Shown one piece after another: positions 9,921 to 21,895 of a stretch of DNA of 64,000 nt. The DNA lies in contig CM067374.1 in NCBI GenBank assembly GCA_034401795.1, positions 131,885,262-131,949,261 of the forward strand, given 5' to 3'. The stretch is from Chaetoderma sp. LZ-2023a. Its lineage: Eukaryota; Mollusca; Caudofoveata; Chaetodermatida; Chaetodermatidae. The position numbers and the translations under genes were made by a program. The stretch's first letter is position 1; each line of letters starts with the position of its first letter. A model generated the notes under the pieces. The model made no database searches, had not been told where the DNA came from, and saw only the letters and a program-made list of their open reading frames with translations.

Positions 9921-10384
9921 CCTATTGTTCACCGCGTGAAGTGGATAAAATTCAGCTGTTTAAATTTCCTGTGCATCAACAAAACAGAAGCGTTTGCAAA
10001 CGTAATGGGATATTTGTTATTTCGGTGATATTTTCAAGAAGCTAACATACGATCCCTTGTCCGAGTCAAATAATATAGCAAACTATAGCCGCAAGGACAT
10101 GGCATGTTGCGTAAATAGCACAGAAAATCAAAGAGTATCCCATATCTGTTGTTATTTATTGGCACTCGACAACATTAACAGTAACTCGCCCTCAAACAAG
10201 CGATCGAGTTTACTATGTTGTTGATTAGGCCTGTTTTGAAAGCAATCTGACTGAAACCTGTTGGTGTTTAAGGCAACAGAAACCTCTAGCTGTATTACTG
10301 ACAATATAATCAATAATTGCATGGATGTTTGGAAATAAACATATTGGGATTTTAGTGATGAAAGGGATAACATATGCTATACTA

Positions 10385-10640
10385 GAAGCATCCATTTCTA
10401 GCAATGCCCTGCCCATTTCTAGCTAAGCTCCGCCCATTTTATTTGCACATGTTGAGATCGATGTATATAGGGCCTACTTTTGACCCTGAATTTACATTAT
10501 TTCATTTCCAAGGTAAATATACAGGTAAGCGGTTGAAGGTGTTGATACTAATTTGACAGGGTGCTGTAGGGCAGCAGAGAAATTACTTTCAAAATATGAA
10601 ACAAAATGTTGTTAAATTAGTAGACATACAATTGATACAC
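10385..10640 (-). repeat. Dispersed repeat family E
   Basis: Inverted, diverged copy with the CTAGCTAAGCTCCGCCCATT stretch, a degraded A hairpin at about 10,534-10,608 and a TAGACATACAATTG end. A TGACGTCA lies at 10,733. A C-rich run follows at about 10,848-10,890. Confidence 0.6.
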
Positions 10641-11069
10641 TTGTATGACTTCAATGTTAATGACCGAGCTAGAGACGTCAATCATTATGCATTTTGGTTC
10701 TGACACCAGCCTACATGGGACGTAATTGATTATGACGTCATGTACATGAGAGACCGTCCGGATCCATCCATTTTCTTGAAAATCCGATAAAAAGCAGTTC
10801 GATCATATTGCAAGAAAATACCTTTGTCTAACTGACAGATAACTGACCCCCACCCCCTACCAGCCCCCCCCCCACCCCCCCCCCCCCCTTCAAAAGGCAG
10901 TCACTAAAGGAGTCCCCAGGCTATTACTAACAACATATTAAACTGGAGAATTTGAGGAGACACTCAAAGCGCTGTAAAATGGACGTGCGTCCAGTCCTGC
11001 TGGCACGAGCAATGCACCATTCAAATACACAAGTCGCATATCTCAAAACACGCACCTAATCAATAGACA

Positions 11070-11266
11070 TTTGCAGTTTTCGCTAAACCGCGCCTACTAC
11101 TAGCTAAGCTCCACTCACACCTCGCTCGTGTTGGGATCGATCCCTAAACTCCCTGACTATCAATTTCCAGAAAACTATACAGAAAAGCTGTTAAATATTT
11201 TGAAACAACAGCGCCCAGTCAAATTAGTTTCAAAATATTCAACAGAATCGTTAAAGACATACTAAA

Positions 11267-11330
<64 letters not shown>

Positions 11331-11375
11331 ATAGTCAAGACATACAATTCGTACAACAACGCATAGTCCGCCTTC
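11070..11375 (-). repeat. Dispersed repeat family E split by (ATT)n
   Basis: Inverted copy with the TAGCTAAGCTCCACTC tail, an A hairpin at 11,188-11,244, and its end separated from the rest by an ATT microsatellite at about 11,266-11,329. After the microsatellite the usual GACATACAATTCGTACAAC resumes. Confidence 0.7.
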
Positions 11376-11539
11376 AATTACGGAAAATCCTATGCAATAT
11401 TACTCTATTCCGCACCAGGACAAGATCGGTGACATTCCCTGATCATATCAAAGTGGCGTTAAACGTGGACGCAGCTGCGCTGACGTTGTATGGGCTCAAG
11501 GCATGCTTGTGGCAAGATGGACATTGACATGTCACGAGC

Positions 11540-12480
11540 CTTCGGCACAATTAAACGATCGAAATTCTAGGTGAACTATGTAAGGCCAGTTGCAATGAAG
11601 ATTACCTACAACTATTGAGACTACTACTTGTAAGCACCAGGCTGAGAGTACGAGTCAAGTCAGTGAAGTCTGTAGAGTTTGAGACATCAATCCGCTCTCC
11701 ACAGGGAGATGGCTTATCCGCTATGCTTTTCACTGTTACCTTGCTGCTGCATTGCACTCTGTGCGGGAAAATTCCACGTGACCAAACCCCCAATGTCCAT
11801 ACTGGGTATACCAATAGAGATAGACAACGTGGACTTCAAGCGCGAGGAAAAGAAACCCCTTGACGAGCTTCTCCCAATAGCTGCAAGCAAACTAAAAATT
11901 GAGAGTCTCTTAATGAATGAAGACAATACGGAGTTCACCAGATACACCAATTTACAAAGACATGAATCTAAAGAAAATGAACTATGCAGGAAGAGTAAAA
12001 TCCTGGGATCACTGGTTTGCAGTACTGCTGACATTGCTGCACGCTGCGTCATGGGGAATATACCATTCCAGTCCTTCTGGAAGCTAAGAATTAGTGAATC
12101 AAAGATGCCCTTGACGAAAAGACTAATGATTACACAGCGCAATCTGCGTATCATTGATGCTGTATAACTGTAATAGCTGGGCAGCTCCAGAGGCAGCTCT
12201 AGAAAAACTAGATGCCTAGCACCGCAAACACCTACTCACCATCAAATATAAAGGCATGAAAGGACGCCATTGCATACATCTGCTAAGCGTGCTTCGTGGT
12301 GACCTCAAGAAAGCAGGACGTGTTACACTCAAATCAAGAATGGACCTGGTGATTTCGGTTGAGGACAAGACACAGTGGTCAAAAGCGAAGGATTGATTGC
12401 AGCTGTATGGTGTTTCTACTACTACAGCCGCCGAATACCGTAATCATACAAGACAGGTGGTCGCCTAATACAAGTCATGT
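11540..12480 (+). pseudogene. Decayed non-LTR retrotransposon reverse transcriptase
   Basis: The frame at about 11,640-11,740 reads FETSIRSPQGDGLSAMLFTV, which is the RT palm motif preceding the catalytic YADD box. After a frame change near 11,780, the segment 11,800-12,167 reads through KPLDELLPIAASKL and SKILGSLVCSTADI to FQSFWKLRISESKMPLTKRL, the C-terminal RT region of LINE-like elements. From 12,168 homology continues in broken frames (NCNSWAAPEAALEKLDA then a stop). The YADD segment itself and the N-terminal half are missing. No 3' tail or target duplication is visible. Confidence 0.75.
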
Positions 12481-12929
12481 TCTTTTGTCGATACATTTTG
12501 CCATCAACGTTATTACATGTATTTAGTACGCCTGTATTTGGAAGGCATGTTAGGGAGGTTCAAATAAGATCTTGCTAAATGTGTGAGATGTATTTGATAT
12601 AAAATGACAACGAGTTCTTATATACCACATAAAGCTATTATTTATAATTTGTACACCGATTCAGGCCATTTTAGTACCATTTCCCACCTATTTGTTATAT
12701 CTATGACCTATTTCTACTGATAGTAATGACCAGTAGCTTGTACTTGGCCACCACACAAATTATAGGCCCTACATACGTTATTAATGTAGACCTATTATAT
12801 TGGCGATATATCAATTCATATACTATGCTACATCTTACCGGGCGAAGCCAGCTAAACCCCGCCTCTGCAGTAGCCTTGATGCATGGTAACCGAGAGCCGG
12901 TCATTCCAGGGGTGAATTTTCAAAAATAG

Positions 12930-13270
12930 TTTGTTAGACTGACTGACTGACTGATTGAATAACTAGGTGGCATGCTGACTGCATGCGCGACCAAGCGATC
13001 GACTGATTGACTGACTGACCGACCAACCGAATGAACAACTAACTGACTGACCGACCGACCAACCGATTGAACGACCAACCAACTGACCGGGGCAGAAACC
13101 TGACCGACTGACTGATCGATCAAACAAACGAATGCACGACCGCACAACCAACCAACTGACTGACCATCTGACCGACCAACCGAGCGATCAACTCACTGAC
13201 TGACTGACCAGCTGACTGACGGACTTACCAGCTAGCCGACCAATTGACCGAGTGATCGAATAACTACTGA
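12930..13270. repeat. Degenerate GACT/GACC minisatellite
   Basis: A 340-base run of diverged GACTGACTGACCGACCAACC units. The long minus-strand open frames across it (rich in VSQSVGRSV) come from the 4-base periodicity and are not genes. Confidence 0.85.
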
Positions 13271-13271
13271 A

Positions 13272-15050
13272 TTATACTTGCTGCGAGCCTCAATTAAATT
13301 TACATCTAATTTTAGTTTTACTATTATACCAGTTGCTACACCGCCGGCATGTTCCGATATAATATTAAAACTTAAATTAATTAGTTGTCCGCAGAAAGTG
13401 CAACTCATCTCCCTTCTGGATTTTGGCACGTTGTATAAAGGCTTTCAGATGTTCGTGATTTTGATCGGATTTTCGGATTTTTTCGGATTGCGTCCAAAGT
13501 TGTGAAATCCTAGTTTATGGTGGCCCCCGTTCGTGTGTTAAGATTTGAGCCAAATCGGACTGGTAGGCAAAATCGGGTCAGTAGTTTTGATATGCAGATC
13601 CGGGCACACAGACAGACAGCCGCACAGACAGACACAGTCATGCACTCAGACTGACTGAGCTCATGCCAATACCCTCTTCCACTTATGGAGCGAAGTTAAT
13701 TAGTTGTTCACAATACCCACTGTGTCCAATTAATAATCCGGTCCCGGTAGAATATAGATAATTATACATCTTCACTTACCTCAAGTTACTTTGAAATACG
13801 CTGCAATGATAGTTTCAGTCTCAGTGGTTCTTGGTAGACAAACTTCTGATGTGTAAGCTTCGCCGTGTTCTGGTTTGTCATTTTCGTCTTCCACAAGTTG
13901 ATGCACTGTCAGATTCCAGTCTCCAATATATATATATACCCTTCTGCGAGACTGATCACGAGTTTGTAACTCATATTGAAACACGATTTCATGACAACTT
14001 GAATCTGCCTCCAGGATATAGAAGACGCGGATGTTTCAGTTAGCTGGGCGTCTTCATCTTGAGTCAAACACATTATGTCAAACCCTAATCACAATTCCTT
14101 GCTAATCGCTCTGCAATATCTGATCAAATCATCCTCACGTGCCTAATTAGTCAGCAAATACGTGCGCACGTGAGGTACTTTAAGTTTTATTTTAGTTTAG
14201 TCCCACACGTTCGGTTAAAAACCTGACGATTCATTCATAGCGCGCAATGCGTAAAAGCGTACTACAAGTTGCTCCGTGCGAATTTATCTTTTTAAAATTT
14301 ATGAATGGATTGCTGGATGAATCTGGGTGATCACCGTCATAGAGGTAAGGCAGTAGGTATATCACTCGCTCTTAGTCTAGCGCGCGGATAACGTGCTTTA
14401 GTCTGTGGGTCGGGTATGCGGAACCAAGCCACGATAACACACTCGTGACTAACATCTATTATCATTATTAACCAGTAGGCCTCTAACATAGATTATATTA
14501 TTCATATTCACGGTAGATAGTTCTGCGGTTTTGTGGTGGAGAAAGGAGCAATTATCATTGCGACATAGGTCTATCATACTATGCCGAGTCTTCTTCAGCT
14601 ACCAAGCGGTCCCCGTTACAGATATTTTGATGAACACGACGGGCCGGGGTGGGCCGGGTACAGCCGGTAGGCCAGCCATACACATCCTAATATCTGCAAC
14701 ATAGCCTGATTCCAGATCTCTTTAAATTAGGGAAGGGACAGAAAAAGGTCACCTCCTGGAGGGTCTTGGAGGGTGGCGGAAAGTGGCTGGGAGTCGGTGT
14801 CTATGTGATGCTCTGTAAAGCCATTGCCGTTATTCTGAGTTCGCCATTTTAAGATTTTAACAACAGTATCTTCACTAGGAGTATGGGCTAATAGTGTGCC
14901 ACAGGTGGTGGACTGGGAAATCATAGGTCACGCGCAAGTTCATGTACTTGAACTTGAACTTGTATATCTTCTGGATCCGCCTCTGGGACACATACTACGA
15001 AATTGTTCTGTTGGTTGCGACGGCGTAGTAATGGTAATGGAGGATCGTGA
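13272..15050. other. No recognisable gene
   Basis: AT-rich sequence. 13,500-13,690 ends in ACACAGACAGACAGCCGCACAGACAGAC and looks like the 3' part of a dispersed repeat. 14,727-14,924 is open on the minus strand (65 codons) without a recognisable motif. No RNA gene is seen. Confidence 0.5.
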
Positions 15051-15170
15051 ACTTGTTCATTCCCACGGGGCTTACTCAAATCGCCTTATATGAGAAGAGA
15101 TTTCTTAGAAATCCTAATTAACGCATCAGTGAGAGAATCGCAAAACATTGGTACCTTTGGCAACTTCCAG
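15051..15170 (+). CDS. Possible short coding exon with strong splice donor
   Basis: An open frame follows a TGA at 15,048 and runs to AACTTCCAG|GTAAGA, where the donor G lies at about 15,171. The frame reads MRRDFLEILINASVRES after an internal ATG at 15,090. The donor fits the metazoan consensus well. No matching acceptor, upstream exon or family was identified, and a chance frame of about 40 codons is quite possible. Confidence 0.15.
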
Positions 15171-15225
15171 GTAAGAAGTTTTTCGTATAAAATAAACTAA
15201 TGCTGTTGTATGATACATTATTTTA

Positions 15226-15356
15226 GTGTGCGTTCCAGTCCTTCCAGTAGCACATTTTCAAAAATATTCTTCTCTTAGCCTGCAAATGGACATTTTTCAG
15301 AATCACTGCAGCAGTCGTTTTTGACCAACTTGACCATTAAAGGGTTAAGTTGACGC
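15226..15356. repeat. Family B hairpin, one half
   Basis: The right half of a B palindrome (CCAGTAGCACATTTTCAAAA, then TCTCTTAGCCTGCAAATGGA) followed by the usual ATTAAAGGGTTAA terminus near 15,345. The left half is missing. Confidence 0.7.
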
Positions 15357-16780
15357 GAGATTGGTTAAAACTAAATTTTTACTTTATAAAATACTGCTAT
15401 TAGTTTTTCGGATTCTATGATGCCGAAGTGGGAGATGTAGGGGGAGGCGCCACGCACGTATATCTGATTAGCTATGTAGATTGCGACAACTAGGATTCGC
15501 GCAATGTGGTTAAAGTCATTTTAACTACAACAATGTTGCGCGAGGCGTCACAGGTGTCTCGCGTGTCGCTCGCGCGCGGTGTGAATAACAAGTTTCGCAG
15601 ATGACCGATTTTAACCACGTGACTCGTGCGAACTTTCGAAGTGCATTGCATTGTGGGAGCGTTTGGGGGCAGTGTGTATTAAAATGACTCGGTCAGTAAC
15701 GTCGCTTGTAGTAATCGCTATATCGTCTTTCTCTCCCCCTATGAATGAATAGGGGAGAGATTCCATGACACGTATTTTAAAGCGAATACAATTATATTGA
15801 GATACTTAACTAAAATATACACGTACCCTACTCATATATTAGATACAAATAAACTGAAATAAACTGAAAACAAGTACACATATTGATGCAGGGCATCAAT
15901 GGTAAAAAGCGTGCCCGGAGGTTATTATAATTCTAAGAATAAACTCAACTGTTTCATGAAAAAATGAAGTTATATAAAGGCATACAATAAACACAAAAGA
16001 AGGAATATTTCTTGCAAAAAGATATGGACAGTATTAGCTATGGGCTAGGAAAAGCAGCTTATATTTTTGGTCAGTCCAACAATTTTTTCATCCATCCTTT
16101 TCTCCAGGACAAACTCCTTAACAGAGATAGGAACAGACACAATTAAGAGCAGCCAGTGATGAGAAAATTGCACTACTGCATCAACAGAGTGTAACAGTGG
16201 GTCATTAGGTATCAACAACTTGTAAAGATAAACAAATCAAGAGAGCTGGCAACCCAGTCAGTAGAAAATCAGCGCAAGAAGCAGTACATACCCTGATACC
16301 CATTCAAACATTAAAAAAAAAATGTAAAGAATATTTTAAACCTAAATCTTGATACCGTCTTAAACAGACGTGAAGAGCTTATTACGCGGACATATATTGG
16401 TGTATTATACACTGCAATGCTAGTGAAATGCACAAAACAAGTATATTTTTGATGCAATACAGGACCCCGATCTGTACCGACAGATAACTTTTTCAATAAA
16501 GTTAGGTGGCTAGGATAGAACCTATACCGTGCACGTAGTTTTCTCCAACGAATTCTCGGCGCGAAGACACGGCTCTATTTTTAGATTGCTGGATATCTCA
16601 TAAATATTATCTTCATGCACGTGATTCAAGCCAAGTTCTCTTATTTGTTCTGATCCGACTGTAATAGAGTTGGCGCGGCGATGACCGCTTAATTATTTTA
16701 ATGAACAGCCAACGTTCCGTTTATATGTCCACTTTAGCACTCTATCAAACTGACCACAAATGGCATCTTGCGGTGATCGT
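15357..16780. other. No recognisable gene
   Basis: About 1.4 kb of AT-rich DNA. Around 15,540-15,610 there is a short CpG-rich, CGCGCGC-containing stretch. I found no open frame above 61 codons, no RNA gene and no repeat structure. Confidence 0.5.
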
Positions 16781-16787
16781 GAGAAAT

Positions 16788-16895
16788 GTCCATTTGCATT
16801 AGCTACTCGCCGGAGAACTTGTTTTGAAGGTTTACCACTGGAATGACTGGTTGGATAACCGATCCTATAATTCCAGTAGTAAATTGCAAAAGAAA
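16788..16895. repeat. Hairpin repeat family B
   Basis: Diverged B palindrome: TTTACCACTGGAATGACTGG on one side of GGATAACCGATCC and TAATTCCAGTAGTAAATT on the other. Confidence 0.65.
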
Positions 16896-17404
16896 AACCA
16901 CAATGGTCTCTTGGACGGCAATTAGACATAGGACATTTTATATGATAATGGATTTTTTTGTATATGACGTCATAATTATTTAGGTCAGATGTAGATGGAC
17001 GTCTCGTATGCGAATTGCACGTCTTTACCATTTAATCAACATGCTGTTGAATATTTTGAAACTAATTTGACTAGATGCTGTTCGAATTGTATGTCTTTGC
17101 TATTTATTCAACAGTCATTTTCTATGATAATGGCTGCTTTCGATCTGTAACTGAAGGATATGACGTCATAATCAATTACAACAACAACAACAACAACGAC
17201 GACGACGACGACGACACCCTTTTGACTCTCGAGTTCTCCCATTTTTGTTGCTTCCATTTCGGTTGGGTTTGAAAGGACCGTTATAAAAATTACCTTGTTT
17301 TGTTGTAAATGTAATGGATAAGTTAATGACGAAACGTCATAGTGTGTTGATTAAATTGTTTGCAGATATGTTAACGCTTATCAATAATGGACCGTTCCAG
17401 TTTA

Positions 17405-18700
17405 TCCATCTCTAGCTAAGCTCCACCCACACTCTGTTGGGATCGATCGATCTCTGAACTCCCTGACACAATTTCCAGAACACTATACAGGTATGCTATT
17501 GAATAATTTGAAACTAATTTGACTGGCTGCTGTTGCTGCCTATTGCAGCAACGGCGCCCAGTCAAATTAGTTTCAAAATATTCGACAGTATGTTTATTAA
17601 ATAGTAGAGACATACAATTCGTACAACGTGTCGGACTAGTGAGAGTTAAAGATGGGCCTAATAGAATCGTTCATGACGTAGATATTATGAAGTCATCCTA
17701 CACGCCGCTTAGCTGAGTATGATGTCATATGACGTCAGATCATCGAGGGATACTCTGGAAAGGTGAATCGTTGACGGACCAAGCGTTGTTCTACGAATTG
17801 TATGTCTTTACTATTTAATAAACATTATGTTGAATATTTTGAAAACTAATTTGTCTGGGCGCTTTTGCTGCCAGACCAAAGAGGCGCAATCTACCATAGC
17901 AAGCGAGCTGCATAGCCCCAATAATCCATTAAATGCTGGTATCTCAATTTCAGGAGGACTATACAGGAATGATGTTTAATATTTTGAAACTAATTCGACT
18001 GCCCCCTGTTACTGCCATATGCTCCCAGTCATATTAGTTCAAAATATTCAACAGACTGTTTATTATATTATAAATTCATCAAAGCCATATAATTTGTACA
18101 CTTCGTGCCAAACTTTTCTATTTTCGTGACGCAGTTTACGTCAATATGATTGAACCCTAAGTTGATTATGACGTAAGGTATTTGAGCCACACATCGGATC
18201 GCTACAGTAAGTGATTGGCTGTGCCGAACCAATCAGTCGGATGCGATGAGGAGAAACATGGCTAGAAATATGTCATCAGATGACGTGCTTGAAAGCAAAA
18301 TTCAAACGAAACAATTAACAATAGAGTGATCCGGGCTGTCACTCAAGTTTCTGTCGTCATAATCAAATACGCTGCTCGCTGACGTTACAACCAAAATGAA
18401 GTATCGTCTTCAAGAAAATCGAAATATCAATCATTTAGACCTACGAATTGTATGTCGTTGATGACTACAATTTATTAAAAAGGTATGTTGAATATTTTGA
18501 AGCTAATTTGAATGGGAGCCGGCTCCCTGCCAAATTAGTTTCAAAATATCCAACATAATATTGCTAACGTATGTCATTGATGACTACAATTTATTAAACA
18601 TTCTCTTGAATGTTATAAAACTAATTCAACTAGAAGCTGTTCCTGCAAAATTGAGCAACAGCTCCCGATTGAATTAGTTTCAAAATATTCAATTAAATAT
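17405..18700. repeat. Right-arm mirror of E repeat and family A cluster
   Basis: Mirrors 5,860-7,150. A hairpins lie at about 17,494-17,588, 17,829-17,875 (half), 17,973-18,053, 18,485-18,554 and 18,603-18,692. The E-repeat body is at 17,405-17,640 in inverted orientation. Confidence 0.8.
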
Positions 18701-19449
18701 TCCTAACATCCTAAAGCCCATCTCGTTTTGGGAACGTAAGGGTTAATTTGTTAAGCAGTCACCTGCCATTAGGGACCAATTGACGGACCGTGTACAGTGT
18801 CCGTCATATACCCGTCTAAATGTGTTAAGTCGGAAGCCTATGCATATTATTCACGAATATGACGCAGAAGCACAGTTTTAATAATACACCATCCCTTATG
18901 CTAGTAGATTAGATTTTTTTATTTCAAAATATGCATACTATGGCATATAATTATATTTTTGAACATATATATGTCAACCCGTTTTATTTTGATATTGGTG
19001 ATAATGTCAAGTCCAAATATATAATATTTGGGTGCTGAATGATTTTGCTGTAGGCGCAACGCGAGACACGTGGGTTAGTTATTGGTCAATGAAATGATAG
19101 CTGATCATACGAAGCTATACGTAAACGATATAACCAAACCGTCTTGATAGTAGCTCAAGGAAGTGAACTCCAATGCAACTGAAATGTCGTGATAATATTT
19201 TATAATCATCTGCCCGATTATTTGACTGGCATGAGCATATCAAGGGAGGTAACCTTTAAGCGTTTGGAAACAGTAATGCGGTAATTAATTCATTGGCCTT
19301 GATTTGTCGACTGTTATTGGTAAATAATAGTCTACTACCGTCATTTTGAAATTTTGTTTCTATTTTCGACATGAATTAAGAAGCAGATGTTTATTGCCCG
19401 TATTTGTTTATGATTTACCAAAAGATTATATAAATTAGATTCTGCAGCG

Positions 19450-19720
19450 GGTTCTAGTCAATGCATTTCCCAGTTTTAGCTATGCCCCGCCCATCCCCAG
19501 CTAAGTTCCTCCCATTCGTGCTCGTGTTGGGATCGATCGGCCCCTGAACTTCTTGACTATCATTTTCCAGAAAACTATACGGGGAAACCTGTTGCATATT
19601 TTGAAACTAATTTGACTGGGTGCTGTTGCTGCATAAGGCAGCAACAGCGACCAATCAAATTAGTTTCAAAATATTCAACAGAATGTTTGTAAATGGTAAA
19701 GACATACAATCCGTACAACG
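19450..19720 (-). repeat. Dispersed repeat family E, right-arm copy
   Basis: Mirror of 4,862-5,110 with a fuller A hairpin (19,589-19,681) whose loop keeps TGCTGTTGCTGCATAAGGCA. The left-arm copy has lost about 20 bases there. Confidence 0.75.
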
Positions 19721-19730
19721 CGCCGCCCGT

Positions 19731-19740
19731 AGTATATCGT
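19731..19740 (-). other. Empty TA target site of the left-arm Tc1
   Basis: AGTATATCGT here corresponds, reverse-complemented, to the sequence flanking the Tc1 copy at 2,943-4,603, with one TA where the left arm has two TAs bracketing the element. No excision footprint is visible. Confidence 0.88.
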
Positions 19741-19977
19741 CCTACACGTATAATTTATTATTTGTTCTGCTCGATTGTGAATTGTTAATCTGATACCTAT
19801 CGTGTTCCGGATCGTGTGGTGACATTGGACTAAATGTGAACTGTCAAAACCGACAGTCATACGAGCAGCCAAGCAAAGGTTTTCGGCGATAAGTTATATA
19901 ATGTGAACAGTATGCATATACCTGAACCCTTTTACACTCGTTTCAGCCAAAAACAGATTCTCCAGTGGTATTGAGAA

Positions 19978-20345
19978 ATGCCCATTTGCAGACCAAGAGA
20001 AGACTATTTTTGAAAATGTTACCACTGGAATGACTGGCTCGATAACAGACCCAGTCATTCCAGTGCTAAACTTTCAAAAATTGTCTTCTCTTAGTCTGCA
20101 AAATTGAGATTTTCTTTGAAAGAATTGAAATATTCTTGAACAGATTCAAGGCTTAAAAGATTAACCCATTCATGGAGAATCCCGCCGAAAACCGGTCTCT
20201 GAGGTGGTCTATATACCCATCTTCAGGGTAATGGAATATTAGTTTTTTGAAATTGTATTACTGTTAATACATGACTCGATAAACTAGCCGGTGATTCGAG
20301 TTATAAAATTTCAAAAATAGTCGTCGCTTTGTACGCAAATGGACG
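19978..20345. repeat. Two family B hairpins, right-arm copies
   Basis: Mirrors of 2,573-2,697 (here 19,978-20,105) and 2,330-2,440 (here about 20,230-20,345). Confidence 0.75.
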
Positions 20346-20835
20346 TTCAATGTGCAAATATATTATTTTTCTTGACAAAATTAAAGGGATGCTAATCCCA
20401 TCTCAAATGCTGTATTGCACCGATACATTAAGGTTTATAGATTCCTTATCGTTCATATCCTGTCACATTCCCTTATCTGTATCATAATTATCTGCTTTGA
20501 AATATCGAGTAAATGTCGAATAGTGATCGTCACTATTTTGTTTCCTCAAACGATAGTGTGTGATGTCATGCAAGTGCCAATGCACTACATTCTTTATTAT
20601 GTAGTACTCATACCATTGCATATTTTTAAACTAATTTAACTGGAAGTTGTTGCCGCCAATTGTTTCAAAATATGCAACAGCTTACCTGTATGATTACTTT
20701 TATATCACACAGCCAAACTATAGCTGGCACCTCCGTGACTGAGCGTATATACCGAGGCAGGCAGGCTAAGTTTTTTCTGATTAATGGAAAAGTAAATCTT
20801 GACAGCCATCATAGGCTGTAGAAACGTATCAGCAT

Positions 20836-21156
20836 TTAGTTACTAAAGCCCAAATATGTTTCGTTGTCGCATGACAAAAAGTTAAAATGGCCAATGGATG
20901 GATTATGTATGGCAAATCCTACGTGACGGGTTAGAATAAGATAAGGTAATCTGAATCTGAATCTATAACTGTGTGTAAATAGATCACACTGCGCGTCAAT
21001 ATTTCTTAAAATGTTTACCGATTCATTTCGCTTGACACGTTTTAATAGTACTAAAAACATCCTTTGTTCAATATCTGGCAGCCTGCCAGCAACACGCTGA
21101 TCGATTTCCAACTCAAAACGTGCCAACTCTATGGGGCGCAGCCAGGCTAATTTCAT
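20836..21156 (-). other. Mirror copy of the 106-codon ORF
   Basis: Right-arm partner of 1,522-1,842, the same length and open throughout. Changes include Gln10Glu, Leu22Val, a change at Glu39 to Lys, and a three-residue difference near residues 97-99. No family recognised. Confidence 0.2.
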
Positions 21157-21895
21157 TGCTCAGACGGTTCTTATAATGGAGACATTTATCCATCGTCTGC
21201 CACAGTTTCACCGAAACTGGCGAAATCTTGCATACATAATTCGATAACAAAGTTAAAGCATATTGACATTGTTCTGTTTAATAAATAAGAAACACGTACG
21301 GCGTATTCAGCGGGAACATCTGTACTAGAAGCAAAGGTAGATTCCACGCCAACGCTTTTGATATATGACTTGTTTACTACCTAGGCACGGCTATGTTAGC
21401 CGTAACTCGAGTGACGTAGATACAGGTGGCATATCCATTGCTAGAATTGAATAATTATTATTTCCTTAACTCATGCTCGCACTATTTATACGCGCGAGAC
21501 TGACTTTGATTGTATTTTAACTACACCGTATACATGGCTCTTAAAATGTCATTGCCATAAAAAATTGAATTTCACACTGAGAAAAATTCATTTCAAGTGG
21601 TTGTATTTTAAAACGTGTTACCACCCATTTACTTGTGGGGCCTCCGACACACCACTCCAGTGGCTCATGGGCAGTGTTGCCCACAACATCTGATTTTTGC
21701 GGGTGCCAAGGACCCCACACTCAGATTTGGGGGTCCCACTGTAAAATCGGGGGGTCCCATGGGGTCCTCATCTGAAACATCGGGGTCCCATGTTTTTTCC
21801 TTAACATAAACACAACACATTGATATAATTATAAAGTACTTTATTAAACATGTTGAAAGCACTAGTTATGACATTGTGTAAATACTGTCAATGTA

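Noticed and set aside
12920..13151. Minus-strand frames rich in VSQSVGRSV
   Set aside because: They result from the GACT/GACC repeat.
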